The notes below the pieces were generated by a model. The model was given only the letters and a program-made list of their open reading frames with translations. It was not told the DNA's origin and did not search any database. Below are positions 11,194-21,181 of a stretch of 64,000 nucleotides of DNA, piece by piece. The position numbers and the translations under genes are program-made. Source of the stretch: Umbelopsis isabellina (Eukaryota; Mucoromycota; Umbelopsidomycetes; Umbelopsidales; Umbelopsidaceae); NCBI GenBank assembly GCA_016758905.1, contig JAEPQZ010000010.1, forward strand, positions 124,001 to 188,000, given 5' to 3'. Each line of letters begins with the position of its first letter. Within the stretch, counting starts at the first letter, position 1.

Positions 11194-11608
11194 GCTATGC
11201 AGTTGGTATACGCAGAAGATAAAAATATGCTAATGAATGCTGTCTAACCCAATTTCACAAATATGGTTCCTGAGTCAAATTTTGAAGCAAATATATGCAT
11301 TAGACATTGAGTACATATTTCGCTAACAGTTACATGGCTTCGTTAACAAAACCTGACTAGGACAAAGAGCAAGGATAGCAATAATGAAAAAATGGTAGAT
11401 TAAAAACACTAAATGAGAGAAGAAAGAAAGAAAAGAAAGGCGGCTATTAAAGACGAAATCTAAATGGTGATAATAAAAAACAAGGCAAAGATAAGAGAGG
11501 TATCAGCACCTACTATATATGCTAAATTATAGTAGTCTTGAAACTCTTTGTGATTGCTATGTACATAAATTAGGAGGCTCCACAATGTTGCCCCGTAATG
11601 AGCCAAGT
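11194..11608. other. Intergenic, hop1 upstream / Myb gene 3' flank
   Basis: AT-rich stretch between two minus-strand genes. A purine tract (runs of GAAA) lies at about 11417-11445. It should contain the hop1 promoter. No reading frame or RNA can be supported. Confidence 0.4.
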
Positions 11609-12195
11609 TCATCGATTATGATTCATATGAGGACTATCTTGGAGATTTGTACCAGGTTGTGGGCCAGGGAACGGGATTGATGCAAATCCGAGATGCGGAC
11701 TGAACATCATGTTTTGTTGTTGCAGTTGTGGAGATTGATGAGGTGATTGATGAGGTGATGTTTGGTATTGATATGGCATTTGTGGTTGCTGGTAATGCTG
11801 TTGTTGTATTTGACCATGCTGCCGCTGATGAAGTTGTAATCCACTTAAACTTGTGAAAGCTTGTCCACAATTGATTTGGGGGCATTTGAATATTCGTGTA
11901 TCACCATATCGACCTTGTTCGTTCACATTCATCATTCCCGCTAGCAGTCTAGGATTAGCGTTATTCAATGTTGCGTGTTGTTGTGCCGGTGATGATGATG
12001 CAGAACCAGGTAATTGCATGCGCTGCAGTGACATCTGTGGTGATTGTGCTTGCGACATAGACATCATATTCGGCGGCGCCGCAGATCGCATAACATTCAT
12101 ATTTACTCCAGCCATGCTTGCCATTGATTGACCAGGGAATTGTGCCAAAGCTTGTTGAGGAGATCCCATCATCAAATGTAGATTACTGCCAGGTG

Positions 12196-12232
<37 letters not shown>

Positions 12233-14260
12233 GTGCTGGTGCTGGTGCTGGTGTTGTTGTTGTTGCTGTTGTTGTTGAAGGTGGTGGTGTGGTTGGCTCT
12301 GGTTGGCAACCCCCTTTTGGCCAGACCCTCGTCGTCGTTTGCCAGTCAAAGTAGAATCTGCTTCACCCATGCCCGCATTCGGAAACATCTCTGGCTGACC
12401 ATGACCATGCTGAACATGGTAATTTAAGCCATTCGGGGTTCGGTATGCCTTCTTGCAACGTGGCATTTGACATTTGTATGGTCGACTGTCGGTCACAGGG
12501 CTTTCTAAGGTGCCATCTTCACGTACAATCGCTGGAGCGTGGCCGGATGAGCCCTTGGCGTCGCGAATATGATATTGTAAACCATTGATGTTCTTATATT
12601 TTTTTGTACATCCTGGAATTGCACATCGATATGGTTTGCTAATACCTTCAAGGTTGGCATGAGCTCCCTTCATGTGATAAAACAATCCACTTGATGCAGA
12701 AAAACTAGCATAACAGCCAGGTACATCGCATCCGTATGGATTCATCTCTTCAAGCATTTCTCTTCGCACTTCATCCATACGAGGCGTCTGATTATGTTCT
12801 TGATGATGAGCTTGTAAATCACCAGCCATTGCTTCAGCGGTGGGATCATGAAACTGTGCCAATACTGATGGATCGGATGTGGGCTGTAATGCTTTGCTTG
12901 AAGTTGCATTGCCAATTGTTGGAACGATTGGTGATGAAGAATTACTTTCCAAACTCCTTTGTGGTGACATCCTTTCATGCTCAGTAGCTGGACTACTCTT
13001 ATTGACATTGCCGTCTCCACGTCGTTGTTCTGGCATATAAGCGCCTGCCTTGGCTTGTGCATTTCTTTGCAGCTTTCGCCACCTATTACGACAATGCAGA
13101 CCTGGCCGACCTGGAAAGAAAAGAGCAATTTTTTGCCATTGTGTGCCAAACTTCTCATATTTTTCCAATAGAAGCTTGTCGTCATCTTCAGTCCAACTAG
13201 AACGATCGATGTTTGGATCCAAACTTTCTCGCCATCGCTTCGCGCATTGATCATCCGTTCGACCTTTTATCATGTCTGCGATTTTGCTCCATTGCTTTGG
13301 ATATCTTGCTACGCCTTCTCTAAGTAATCGATCTTCTTCTTCCGTCCATGGACCTTTTCGCAACGAAGGGTCCAATGAGTGGAACCAGCGCTTTCGACAA
13401 TTCTTATTCGTTCGGCCTGGTACACATGCTGCTATTTTGGACCATTTTTCAGTATTGGGTCCATAGAGTTGTACAGCCAGTCGAAGCAAATTATCTTCAT
13501 CGGAAGTCCATTGTGTTCGGTCACCAAATCCTTTCTCCTTGACGTCAGTATCATTTGACGGTGATGGAGTCAGATTGCTGTTTGGTGGTGAGTCGAGCTG
13601 GTTTGCGTGAACAGGTGGTAGGTTTGTTGAGGGCAAGTCAACAACTGACATGGCGGGACTGTTGACCAAGCTGTGAATGTCGACATTGTCGTACATGGAT
13701 GGAACATTCTGAGATGCTTGTGTAAGGGAAGCTACCATGTCTTCAGCCGCACTCATCTGAAGCGAATGAAAAGATTAGAACTGGAGCTGTAAAAGACAGT
13801 ATATCAAAATGGCGTTGCTTACCGTGTGAAAACTGTTATATTGGTCATTGACATTATTGTCTGAATTCAGTTTATCTGAAAGATGCGGATGTTGCTGTGG
13901 ATGACGCTGTGACATGTACGGACTGGATGCCATGGTTTGCTGATTCATAGGTATGGTGACAGGACGAAAGCCAGGTTGTGGATAAGAAAAACCTGGTTGA
14001 CCAGCCATTCTCTGTTGGCCATCTGGGTCGTTGTTGAGTGGATTCTGATTAAATGCCTGCTGATTCATTTGTAGTGGTGGTCCCGAAATTGACGTTTGAG
14101 CAGCATTTTGGAACTTGAACATAGGATTATACTGCAAAGGATCAGAAACTGTCAGATCTAAGGGCTCTTGGTCATCATATGGTTGAGAGTTTGTCAGGCG
14201 ATAAGGCCCCGTAGATAGCTGATATGGGTCGTTGAAGTGTTGCATTGAAGGTGTGGGCAC
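11609..14260 (-). CDS. Transcription factor with three Myb repeats and four C2H2 zinc fingers
   Basis: Predicted DNA-binding protein of about 861 residues in two exons (13823-14260 and 11609-13756). The first ~190 residues are Q/N/P-rich, and a second low-complexity part follows. Three tandem Myb repeats come next: TQWTSDEDNLLRLAVQLYG, KGPWTEEEDRLLREGVARY and SSWTEDDDKLLLEKYEKFG, each closing with an R-N/D-x-x-C-x-x-R-W helix. After a spacer come zinc fingers beginning CDVPGCYASF, CAIPGCTKKYKNINGLQYH, CQMPRCKKAYRTPNGLNYH and CPQINCGQAFTSLSGLQLH. The second and third resemble Sfp1-type fingers. A long Q/H repeat separates fingers three and four. The reading frame is continuous through all domains, so the fusion is real at sequence level. 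Target genes are unknown. Confidence 0.9.
12197..12277 (-). repeat. Trinucleotide (CAG/CAA/CAC) microsatellite encoding poly-Q/H
   Basis: On the plus strand this is a run of TGT/TGC/TGG triplets. On the coding strand it gives about eight Q, then alternating H-Q, then about twelve Q. The mix of CAG, CAA and CAC codons suggests an old, partly stabilised repeat, but it is a likely site of length variation. Confidence 0.85.
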
Positions 14261-14807
14261 ACTTCGCCCAAACTTCGAGCGAGTGAAGCGATCTCAAGAT
14301 AACAAAGAGAAAGGAGATTCAAACAATTACCATTCCTTTTTTTTTCCTCTTGCTGCAAATGCGCTGCTCCGAGTTCACACGAAAAAAAAATTGAACGTTT
14401 GAGCCAGCAAAAAAGCCTTGAGCACACAAGCTGGCTGGACAAAACAAACGCTCTCATTGGACGCTTGTGACGTTGCACCAGTCACGTGCATGGGCAGATT
14501 TTTTCCAATCAACCAAGCCTCATTGATATAGAGGCTGTTAGCAATATAGTTACGAATTGAGAGAGTATAAAAGATAACTACATTATGGAGGTATTTAAGA
14601 ATAAATAAATATGTCAAAATGAAAGCAAATAGATAGTTTCCTACTCATATTGAATTGTGTCTTGTTAGCTCAGCTTGTGACACTCAGTTATCTTGACTCA
14701 CTGTTACAACTTTCAATTGAGTCACCAGCCCCTTGTGATCCCGCATATATAAAGTCTGCACTGGATCAGTTTATATTAACCTCCTTAACATAATTTACCG
14801 GTTCAAC
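14261..14807. promoter_or_regulatory. Divergent promoter Myb-ZnF / GNAT with a TATA box
   Basis: 547 bp lie between divergent starts. On the plus side TATATAAA at 14746-14753 lies 55 bp before the GNAT start, a good core promoter. On the minus side no TATA is evident. A CACGTG E-box occurs at 14482-14487. Confidence 0.6.
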
Positions 14808-15692
14808 ATGAGCAACATTGTTGTTAAGGTATATCCTGGCCCGCAAGAATTCTTAGACGCCCTATTACCACAGCTGGAAGAAAATGAACTTGAAAACTGT
14901 CAACTGATTGCAAAGTCAAGGATGTGGGCTCGCGACAAAGTCACCGATGGGTACTATGCTGCGGTATTAGACGGCGAGCAATTCAAGTATGCATTATGTT
15001 GGGCACCAAGAAACCTTATGTGGCTGTCATATTCGCCACCAGATGGCAGCGACAAAGACTATCAAGTACTTCTTGCCAAACATCTTGCACAAGTTGAACA
15101 TGCTGTGACAGAAGTATATGGTTTCCAAGGTTGTGAACCAGGAGCTGCAACGTTTAAAAATGCGTATAATGAGGCAGCAAATCAAAAATTTAAGGTCCAC
15201 AGGCCAATGTGCACTTACAGGTTAACTGCAGTGAGGTATCCAGAACAATCTCGAGAACTTTTGGAGAAGGGAACTCTCCGACTAGCAACCGAGGATGATA
15301 ACGTAAATCTATTTGCTGAATGGTACAGGGACTACTGCGGGCTATGTGCTCTTTCAACTCCATCTCCTGAAGAGTGCGTGAAGGCAATGACTAATTTGAT
15401 GAGTGTTGAGATGCTATATATCTGGGTTCTTGAAGAAAAACCGGTTTCAATGACTTTCAAGATGCGTCCGCTAAAGTATGGAACATCTGTCGCTGGCGTT
15501 TACACACCACCAGATTCACGAAGGCGAGGTTATGCAACAGCGATGATGGCCGCTTTCTGTGCTAAATTGTTAGAAACGTTCCAATTTGTTACTTTACACG
15601 CCGACGCGAATAACCCCACATCAAATCATATATATCAAGATGTCGGATTTGTGAAATATCGAGATACAAATGATTATAATAGACTAGAGTGA
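14808..15692 (+). CDS. GNAT-family N-acetyltransferase, intronless
   Basis: Single-exon protein of 294 residues. The C-terminal half carries the GNAT fold: IWVLEEKPVSMTFKMRPL, then GVYTPPDSRRRGYATAMMAA. The R-R-x-G-Y-A segment of that stretch is the acetyl-CoA pyrophosphate-binding loop. LHADANNPTSNHIYQDVGF closes the fold. The N-terminal ~130 residues are a less conserved domain rich in acidic residues and aromatics. Bacterial and fungal proteins of this architecture have no agreed substrate, so none is given. The lack of introns contrasts with almost all neighbours and might reflect retroposition or transfer, though codon use looks native. It is preceded by a TATA box. Confidence 0.85.
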   Translation: MSNIVVKVYPGPQEFLDALLPQLEENELENCQLIAKSRMWARDKVTDGYYAAVLDGEQFKYALCWAPRNLMWLSYSPPDGSDKDYQVLLAKHLAQVEHAVTEVYGFQGCEPGAATFKNAYNEAANQKFKVHRPMCTYRLTAVRYPEQSRELLEKGTLRLATEDDNVNLFAEWYRDYCGLCALSTPSPEECVKAMTNLMSVEMLYIWVLEEKPVSMTFKMRPLKYGTSVAGVYTPPDSRRRGYATAMMAAFCAKLLETFQFVTLHADANNPTSNHIYQDVGFVKYRDTNDYNRLE

Positions 15693-16221
15693 GGCCAGAC
15701 GATGGACAACAAGCAGAAAATCCATGCTAATAAGCTGTAATTTATTCTGTTTGTTTGTAACAACAATTGCTAATCAATAAAATGCACCATCAATCAAATC
15801 CATAGAGTACAAAATGGTGTATTACAATACGTGGTTCATAGCTGTACATAATTGTAGTATAGTCCATACTTATGGATCACTTTTCATAGTCTCCCATCCA
15901 ATTGATGACGTCCCATCGAGAGACTGTTCATACTTGCCTTATCGGAGTTTGTGCTGACCTTTTTACAACCTTTGGAAAGTGCAACAGAAACAGCAGAAAT
16001 CCGTTTGATATAGAGTGATGGATGAAGGTAAACCAACAGATAGTTGTTGAGAACGTCAACTTTGACAGTCTTTAGAATTTAACGAATTTGTTTTGGATTA
16101 TTAACTTGAATTGCTTCAATTACTGTTCATCAGCGCACGGCTTTCAGAAGTAAGTGGGGAAGCTAGCTAAGCAAGCTATGTTCCTAGCCGAATTGTTCAT
16201 TTATCTACTTGATGTATATAG
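15693..16221. other. Intergenic / 5' leader of the Gyp1 gene
   Basis: This holds the 3' flank of the GNAT gene and the promoter of the following gene. A short ATG-containing stretch near 16018 and a candidate donor (GTAAGTGG at about 16150) could mark the missing first exon of the TBC gene. I could not confirm a start codon in the required phase. Confidence 0.4.
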
Positions 16222-18927
16222 ATCATTTTGGAAAAGACAAGGAAACGTAGTGCCTGGAAGGTAATTACTTGTTATTAGGAACATTGCCGACCATGTCTCT
16301 GATGCACAACTTCCTCCTAGCAGTGTTCATGTTGTAAAGGCAGGATCAACTCCGGGCGGTGTTCCTTCAAAGGTGGTGGGAGCACAGTATTCTTATGCAA
16401 CACTGATAACATCTAAAAGTTCCAAAAAAGAAGCGCAAGCTCTGGCCACAGTACCATCTTACATTGGGCAGCCAGGAACTGTGTCAAGCGGATCAAAATC
16501 TTCGCCGGCGACTGGATCCTCCAAACCATACGCTGGACGATCAGCACCCTTACCGCCTGTAAAGAATTTTAACGCATTTATGAAACAAACTAATGAAGAG
16601 TGGGATGATGCCCTCGACGATGTAAATAGTACCGATATGCCAGAGCTTGATTTGCAACCGGAAGTCCCTCAATTTCAAAAACGAGTTCATCCCAAAACCA
16701 GCAGACCTGACACACCCACATCAGCACCGATAGAAACGAAACCGTCACCTGAGATTGTCACCAAGGAACAGCCTCCAGCTTCCCTACGAAAGAGGAATAG
16801 TAACGGTTTAAAAGACAATATTCCTGGTCTGCTTACAGGTATACAATTTAACTCAAAGGCGCAGAGCCTTGCAGAAGTTATGTCATCAGCAGTAATCGTG
16901 GTTAACGCTTTTCGTATGATTTAGACCCGTCAAATTTGCTACAATCTTGCATTCAAGATCTCAACAAAGTGGACTCTAAGTACACTAGATTCAAAAATAT
17001 ACTTTCATGCAGCAATGTTGATTTAGGTAAGTGGAATATTATGCTTTATGCCAAGACAATCTGGACAAATTATTAATTTTTTACAAATAGCGGCATTACG
17101 TGAACTTAGCTGGAGTGGTATACCTCCGGACTTTCGGCCCATGGCCTGGCAAATATTACTGGTACGTTTCAACACTTGCTTCCAAATCCGTTCTGCTAAG
17201 GTACCGGAAAACTTAGTTATTGTATTTCTGTCCACAATAGGGGTATCTCCCTTGCAATTCTGATCGACGTGTTGCTACTTTGGCACGGAAGAGGAAAGAG
17301 TATGAAGATGGCATGTCGGCAGCATATGCACGTGGCACAGCTGGTCTTGATCAAACACTTTGGCATCAGGTAAGGACTATTGAAAGAAACCTGTGTCGGT
17401 TTCAGGAGTGCTATGCTAACAAAACATGATGAAGATACACATCGACATACCCAGGACTAATCCAGGCATACCACTATACCAATCTGAAGCAACTCAAATG
17501 GTGGCGAACTCTCTCCTTGTTTTTATAGTCATTGCAATATATACTAACACAATGCAATGTCATTCTAGTGTTTGGAACGCATTCTCTATCTATGGTCTAT
17601 CAGACATCCGGCAAGTGGTTATGTACAGGGCATCAACGACCTTGTAACGCCATTCTTTCATGTATTCTTATCCATGTATATAGGTAAGAAGCATGCGATC
17701 TTGATATGACTCTTTTGCTCCAAGTATCGTTGTCATAGCATGCTAATTATAATTCGTATCATTTGACATAAGATGACGATGCCGAGAATTACAATGTAGG
17801 CTTATTACCAAAAGAAGTCTTGAGCGTAATTGAAGCGGACAGCTTTTGGTGCCTTTCCAAATTATTGGATGGCATACAGGTAAGAGCGACCTACATAATA
17901 CTAGTGTTGAAAATGCAGGAGATGGCGCGGGGCAGGAGTCATACTTGCCATGGACATGGTTCATACATTTCTGCTTTGGGGGGGGGGGTTGAGGTGCAGA
18001 GAGTGTGAGGGCTCAAAGAGATGCAACCGATCCGAGGGTTGCTAGAGAGCCGAAATTTAAACTAGGAGCAGAAACCTTGTTTTTGGTGGATCGTTCATTC
18101 TGATAGACAGGGTAATAGACTAACTAAAATATAAATCTTTTTAACTAGGACAATTATACCTTTGCACAACCAGGAATTCAACGTCAGCTAGCAACTCTTA
18201 AGGAGTTAACTTGTCGTATTGACGGTAAGGAGTCGAACCGGTTTTGAGGGTGTGCCATTAGAGCGAAGCGGGAAAGACATGACAACAAAGAGACGAGGGG
18301 AGGGTAGACCTTGCATGTGCGATCGAATAGATGAAAGGTCTCTGCATTGCAATACATTACTAACAATACACTACGTAGCTCCGTTGGCAATGCATCTTCA
18401 GAATGAAGGAATAGAATTTATACAATTTGCATTTCGGTGGATCAACTGTTTGTTGATGCGAGAAATATCTCTACGCAACACCGTGCGCATGTGGGACACA
18501 TACCTGGCAGAAGGGTCAGAGGGATTTTCTGAATTCCACGTGTATGTGTGTGCGTCGTTCCTTGCTACCTGGTCGGTTCAGCTTAAACAGATGGATTTTC
18601 AGGTACGTGTACCACAATAGGAGAGAGGGCAACTCATCAAAAAATATGAGGAGAACGCCAGGGCGCATGATGGGGAGAGGAAAGAATGCCCTTAGCTTAA
18701 TAGAAAGGGGGGCGTAAAGTGGAGTGAGACGGGGGCAAAAAGAATGTACATGACAAAATCTTGCAGATCACTTATCTTCTGCCTTCTTCCATGATTAGGA
18801 CATCATGATATTCTTACAGCAAGTTCCCACATCTAATTGGACGGAGAAGGACATTGAACTACTCCTCTCGCAAGCCTATATGTGGAAAAGCCTATTTCAT
18901 AATGCACCCAATCATCTAAAGAAATAA
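16222..18927 (+). CDS. GYP1: Rab GTPase-activating protein Gyp1/TBC1D22
   Basis: TBC-domain GAP acting on Golgi and endosomal Rabs. The first supported exon (from 16222) reads SFWKRQGNVVPG and joins SSVHVVKAGSTPGG. A disordered linker (AFMKQTNEEWDDALDDV) precedes the TBC domain. The domain contains LRELSWSGIPPDFRPMAWQI, the arginine-finger motif HIDIPRTNPGIPLYQ, ILYLWSIRHPASGYVQGIND (the glutamine finger is in YVQG), LVTPFFHVFLS and APLAMHLQNEGIEFIQFAF. It ends HNAPNHLKK before TAA 18925-18927. The catalytic Arg and Gln are both present, so it should be active. Three introns (17880-18148, 18225-18378, 18603-18798) are unusually long and purine/G-rich. The first coding exon is not located, so the start is unresolved. 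Confidence 0.9.
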
Positions 18928-19253
18928 AACGTAAAAGGAGGCAGACTGAAGGCAAATCTCCTGCATTTCTTGCTAACCTATCGTCTGCATTAGGGGATTG
19001 TAAGGATAAATAAAAAAACGTGGGATGCCACGTTATTCTATGGCCCTGGGCATCATTTATTCTATTTCAAGGGATTCGCTTAAAAAATTAAATCTTTTCG
19101 CCTCCCATTCAACATTCCGCGGGAAGCTGCTTGAAACAATTATAAAAAGAAATTCGACTAAAGACCAATTTTTTCTTCTCCCCCTTTTCCTCTAACTTTT
19201 CTTCAACCTCACTTCACTGTCAAAAAATTACCATCCTATCCATATCGAACATC
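18928..19253. promoter_or_regulatory. Promoter of the Nrg1-like gene
   Basis: 326 bp. A pyrimidine-rich tract (TTTTTTCTTCTCCCCCTTTT) at about 19168-19188 lies just upstream of the start at 19254, typical of fungal core promoters without TATA. Confidence 0.45.
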
Positions 19254-20093
19254 ATGGCCCTTTCAGTTAAAGATGCTTCAGGAAGACATATAAGTCTACT
19301 GAACTCAAGTTCTCCATATGGTTGTTACTATACCGACGGTTCTACTCCATCGTCTGGCCCTAGTAGTCCCTCATCTGATGAAGACAGCCTTCATATGGCT
19401 ACCAGACCACACAGCTCATCAAGTCGTAGCTCTTCTACTCACAGTAAACGACGATATCAGTGTATGGAACCAGGCTGCAACAAAAGCTTTACCACCAGGT
19501 TAGTTACTCCGAAAATCAAAAACCCTTTTTTTTGAGTGGGCTGGGTTATCAGAAATCATTTATCTAACCAAATCTTATCAACCTTGTTTCTTAGTGGACA
19601 TTTGGCACGCCACAACCGTATACATACTGGAGAAAAGAATTTTGCATGCTTGTATCCGGGGTGTCCATCGCGATTTTCCCGTCAAGATAACATGATGCAG
19701 CATTACCGAACACACATGTCTGCAAGATCTCGTAGCAGAGTACAAAGCCAAAATGGGTCGGTTCATTCTACCGCGGCTTCCAATATGCCTCGGCCACATG
19801 CCCATACTCGTATTCACTCAGATTCGAGCGCAATAACCCCGTTAAATCAAAGCCAACATACGGCAATCCCATCCGAATTCCCACCAACTAGGCATCTGGA
19901 ATACTTTTCTGCTCCATCATCACCCAGTCTCCCTCCCCTCCACAAAATGATGCAAGACAGTCCATCACTTGATATATCTTTACCGCCTCCGAAAACTATG
20001 CTTCCAGTTCCTAAGAACATACGCCAAGTTGACGAAAATACATCCTCATCTGGTTTGCTGCAATTGGCTCATATTGTCAGCACCTTTGGCTAA
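19254..20093 (+). CDS. C2H2 transcriptional repressor, Nrg1-like
   Basis: 247-residue protein in two exons (19254-19498 and 19595-20093). A serine/proline-rich N-terminus leads into two linked C2H2 fingers: YQCMEPGCNKSFTTSGHLAR with HNRIHTGEKNF, then CLYPGCPSRFSRQDNMMQHY with RTHMSARS. The FTTSGHLARHNRIHTGEK and FSRQDN recognition helices match fungal Nrg1/Nrg2 repressors of glucose- and stress-controlled genes, which suggests binding to a CCCT-type element. A C-terminal LLQLAHIVSTFG motif is the other conserved block. The intron splits the first finger between TT and SGHL. Family is secure; orthology to Nrg1 in particular is inferred from the fingers. Confidence 0.85.
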
Positions 20094-20420
20094 ACAAGAA
20101 AAAAAAAATCCATGTACCACTGTTATTATTATGGATACCTTACAACCCATTCTGGGCCAAATACCCGAAGCGATGTGGACCCCCAGTCACTCAAACCATC
20201 ATGCTTTCTCCTATCATATAGACCAATTTTTTATAGCTGTACCATACTATGCATACCGCCCTCCCCTTAGACGAAATTTTATAAGTTTTTCAACTCTGTA
20301 TTAAACGTATATACCTCATTTGCAAATCCAAACAAGTATTCAGGGCCCAGGAGAGAACATTTTAGAACAGCGATGATGACCTTAGAACTAAAATTTTTTT
20401 TGAATTCCATGCTTGCCAAT
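20094..20420. other. 3' flank of the Nrg1-like gene
   Basis: A-rich 3' region with no gene seen. Confidence 0.4.
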
Positions 20421-20623
20421 CAGGGTCCAAAAGGGTCCTGTACACATGATCGGTGCCCGTCGAAAGGACCCTTTCCGCGGGTTTGCAGGCCATCCTTGAA
20501 ATTTGATTGGCCAAGCTGTTGCACAATCCGGCTTCACTTCCTATTTTGAGTACTCATTTCGAAACACCGCACGAGCCCTTTCTGCTGGTGTGTAGGACAT
20601 ACAGTGTTACAAAATGGACCCTG
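20421..20623. mobile_element. MITE-like inverted-repeat element (non-autonomous)
   Basis: The ends are a perfect 9-bp inverted repeat, CAGGGTCCA at 20421-20429 and TGGACCCTG at 20615-20623. Inside, AAAGGGTCCT (20430-20439) pairs with AGGACCCTTT (20465-20474) to give a 10-bp hairpin with a 25-nt loop. The GGGTCC core thus recurs in both orientations four times in about 200 bp. The interior is more GC-rich than the surroundings and has no reading frame. The CAGGG end recalls hAT-type termini. Candidate 8-bp duplications (GCTTGCCA at 20411, GCTCGTCA at 20624) agree at only 6 of 8 and the left one is offset by two bases, so the target-site evidence is weak. Confidence 0.45.
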
Positions 20624-20628
20624 GCTCG

Positions 20629-21100
20629 TCATTCCAGTCCAGAATAACGCTCCGTGTTTTCCTTAAAATAAGAAAGATGATCCTTTGTTCCACACTGCTG
20701 AAGCATGTACATATGTTGTACACCGGTGCTCCCTATCCAATCAACCATTGAAACGCCATCTAAATACATTTTCTTCTCATCATTAAAGGCGGAGTACTTG
20801 ATGCGGAGAAAGGGATTGTTTGCTAATCTTGCTTGATCTGTCAAGTTGGACAGACAGGCCACTGTAGTTGAAAATGTGTAAAGTCCAAAGTTCAAAATCT
20901 TTCGCTCTCACCGTTTATGTATTTAAAATTCAAGAACCAGACGGCTTTGTAAATACACTCTGATGGAAGAGACCACGATTTGACGTATCAAAAGGCAACA
21001 TTCATAGCACCAGTGATTTCCCCTTTGCCTATTCCGTCCAAGTGGCTAGCGGAGATATAATTGATGGTAAAAACATAACGCTCTCTCCTCTTAATGGTTG
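20629..21100 (-). CDS. Doubtful spliced gene, unknown protein
   Basis: On the minus strand three open segments join in phase. The first is YISASHLDGIGKGEIT. An intron of about 52 bp follows, then CIYKAVWFLNFKYIN. An intron of about 50 bp follows that (GTGAGAGC...CTACAG), then VACLSNLTDQARLANNPF, KYSAFNDEKKMYLDG, VSMVDWIGSTGVQHMYM and a stop at 20629. The joined segments look protein-like, but I recognise no family and find no convincing start codon. It directly abuts the MITE-like element and could be a remnant. Confidence 0.25.
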
Positions 21101-21160
21101 CGAAACGATGCTGACGTGAGCTGAGAAATAGCTTTTTTGCACTTGGCTGGCGGCAATTAG

Positions 21161-21181
21161 TTTTTTTTTTTTTTTTTTTTT
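21161..21181. repeat. Poly(T) tract, 21 nt
   Basis: Twenty-one consecutive T on the plus strand. This may be the A-tail of an old retroposed sequence on the minus strand or a simple repeat. Confidence 0.9.

Noticed and set aside
16250-16290. An 18-nt intron (GTAATTACTTGTTATTAG) in the Gyp1 gene
   Set aside because: A 59-bp intron using the same donor and the acceptor before CAGTGTTC gives a better match (VPGSSVHVV) and a normal length.
18211-18290. B-box-like GGTTCGACTCC on the minus strand
   Set aside because: The flanking T-stem bases do not pair and no A box lies at the right distance; it is within an intron of the Gyp1 gene.
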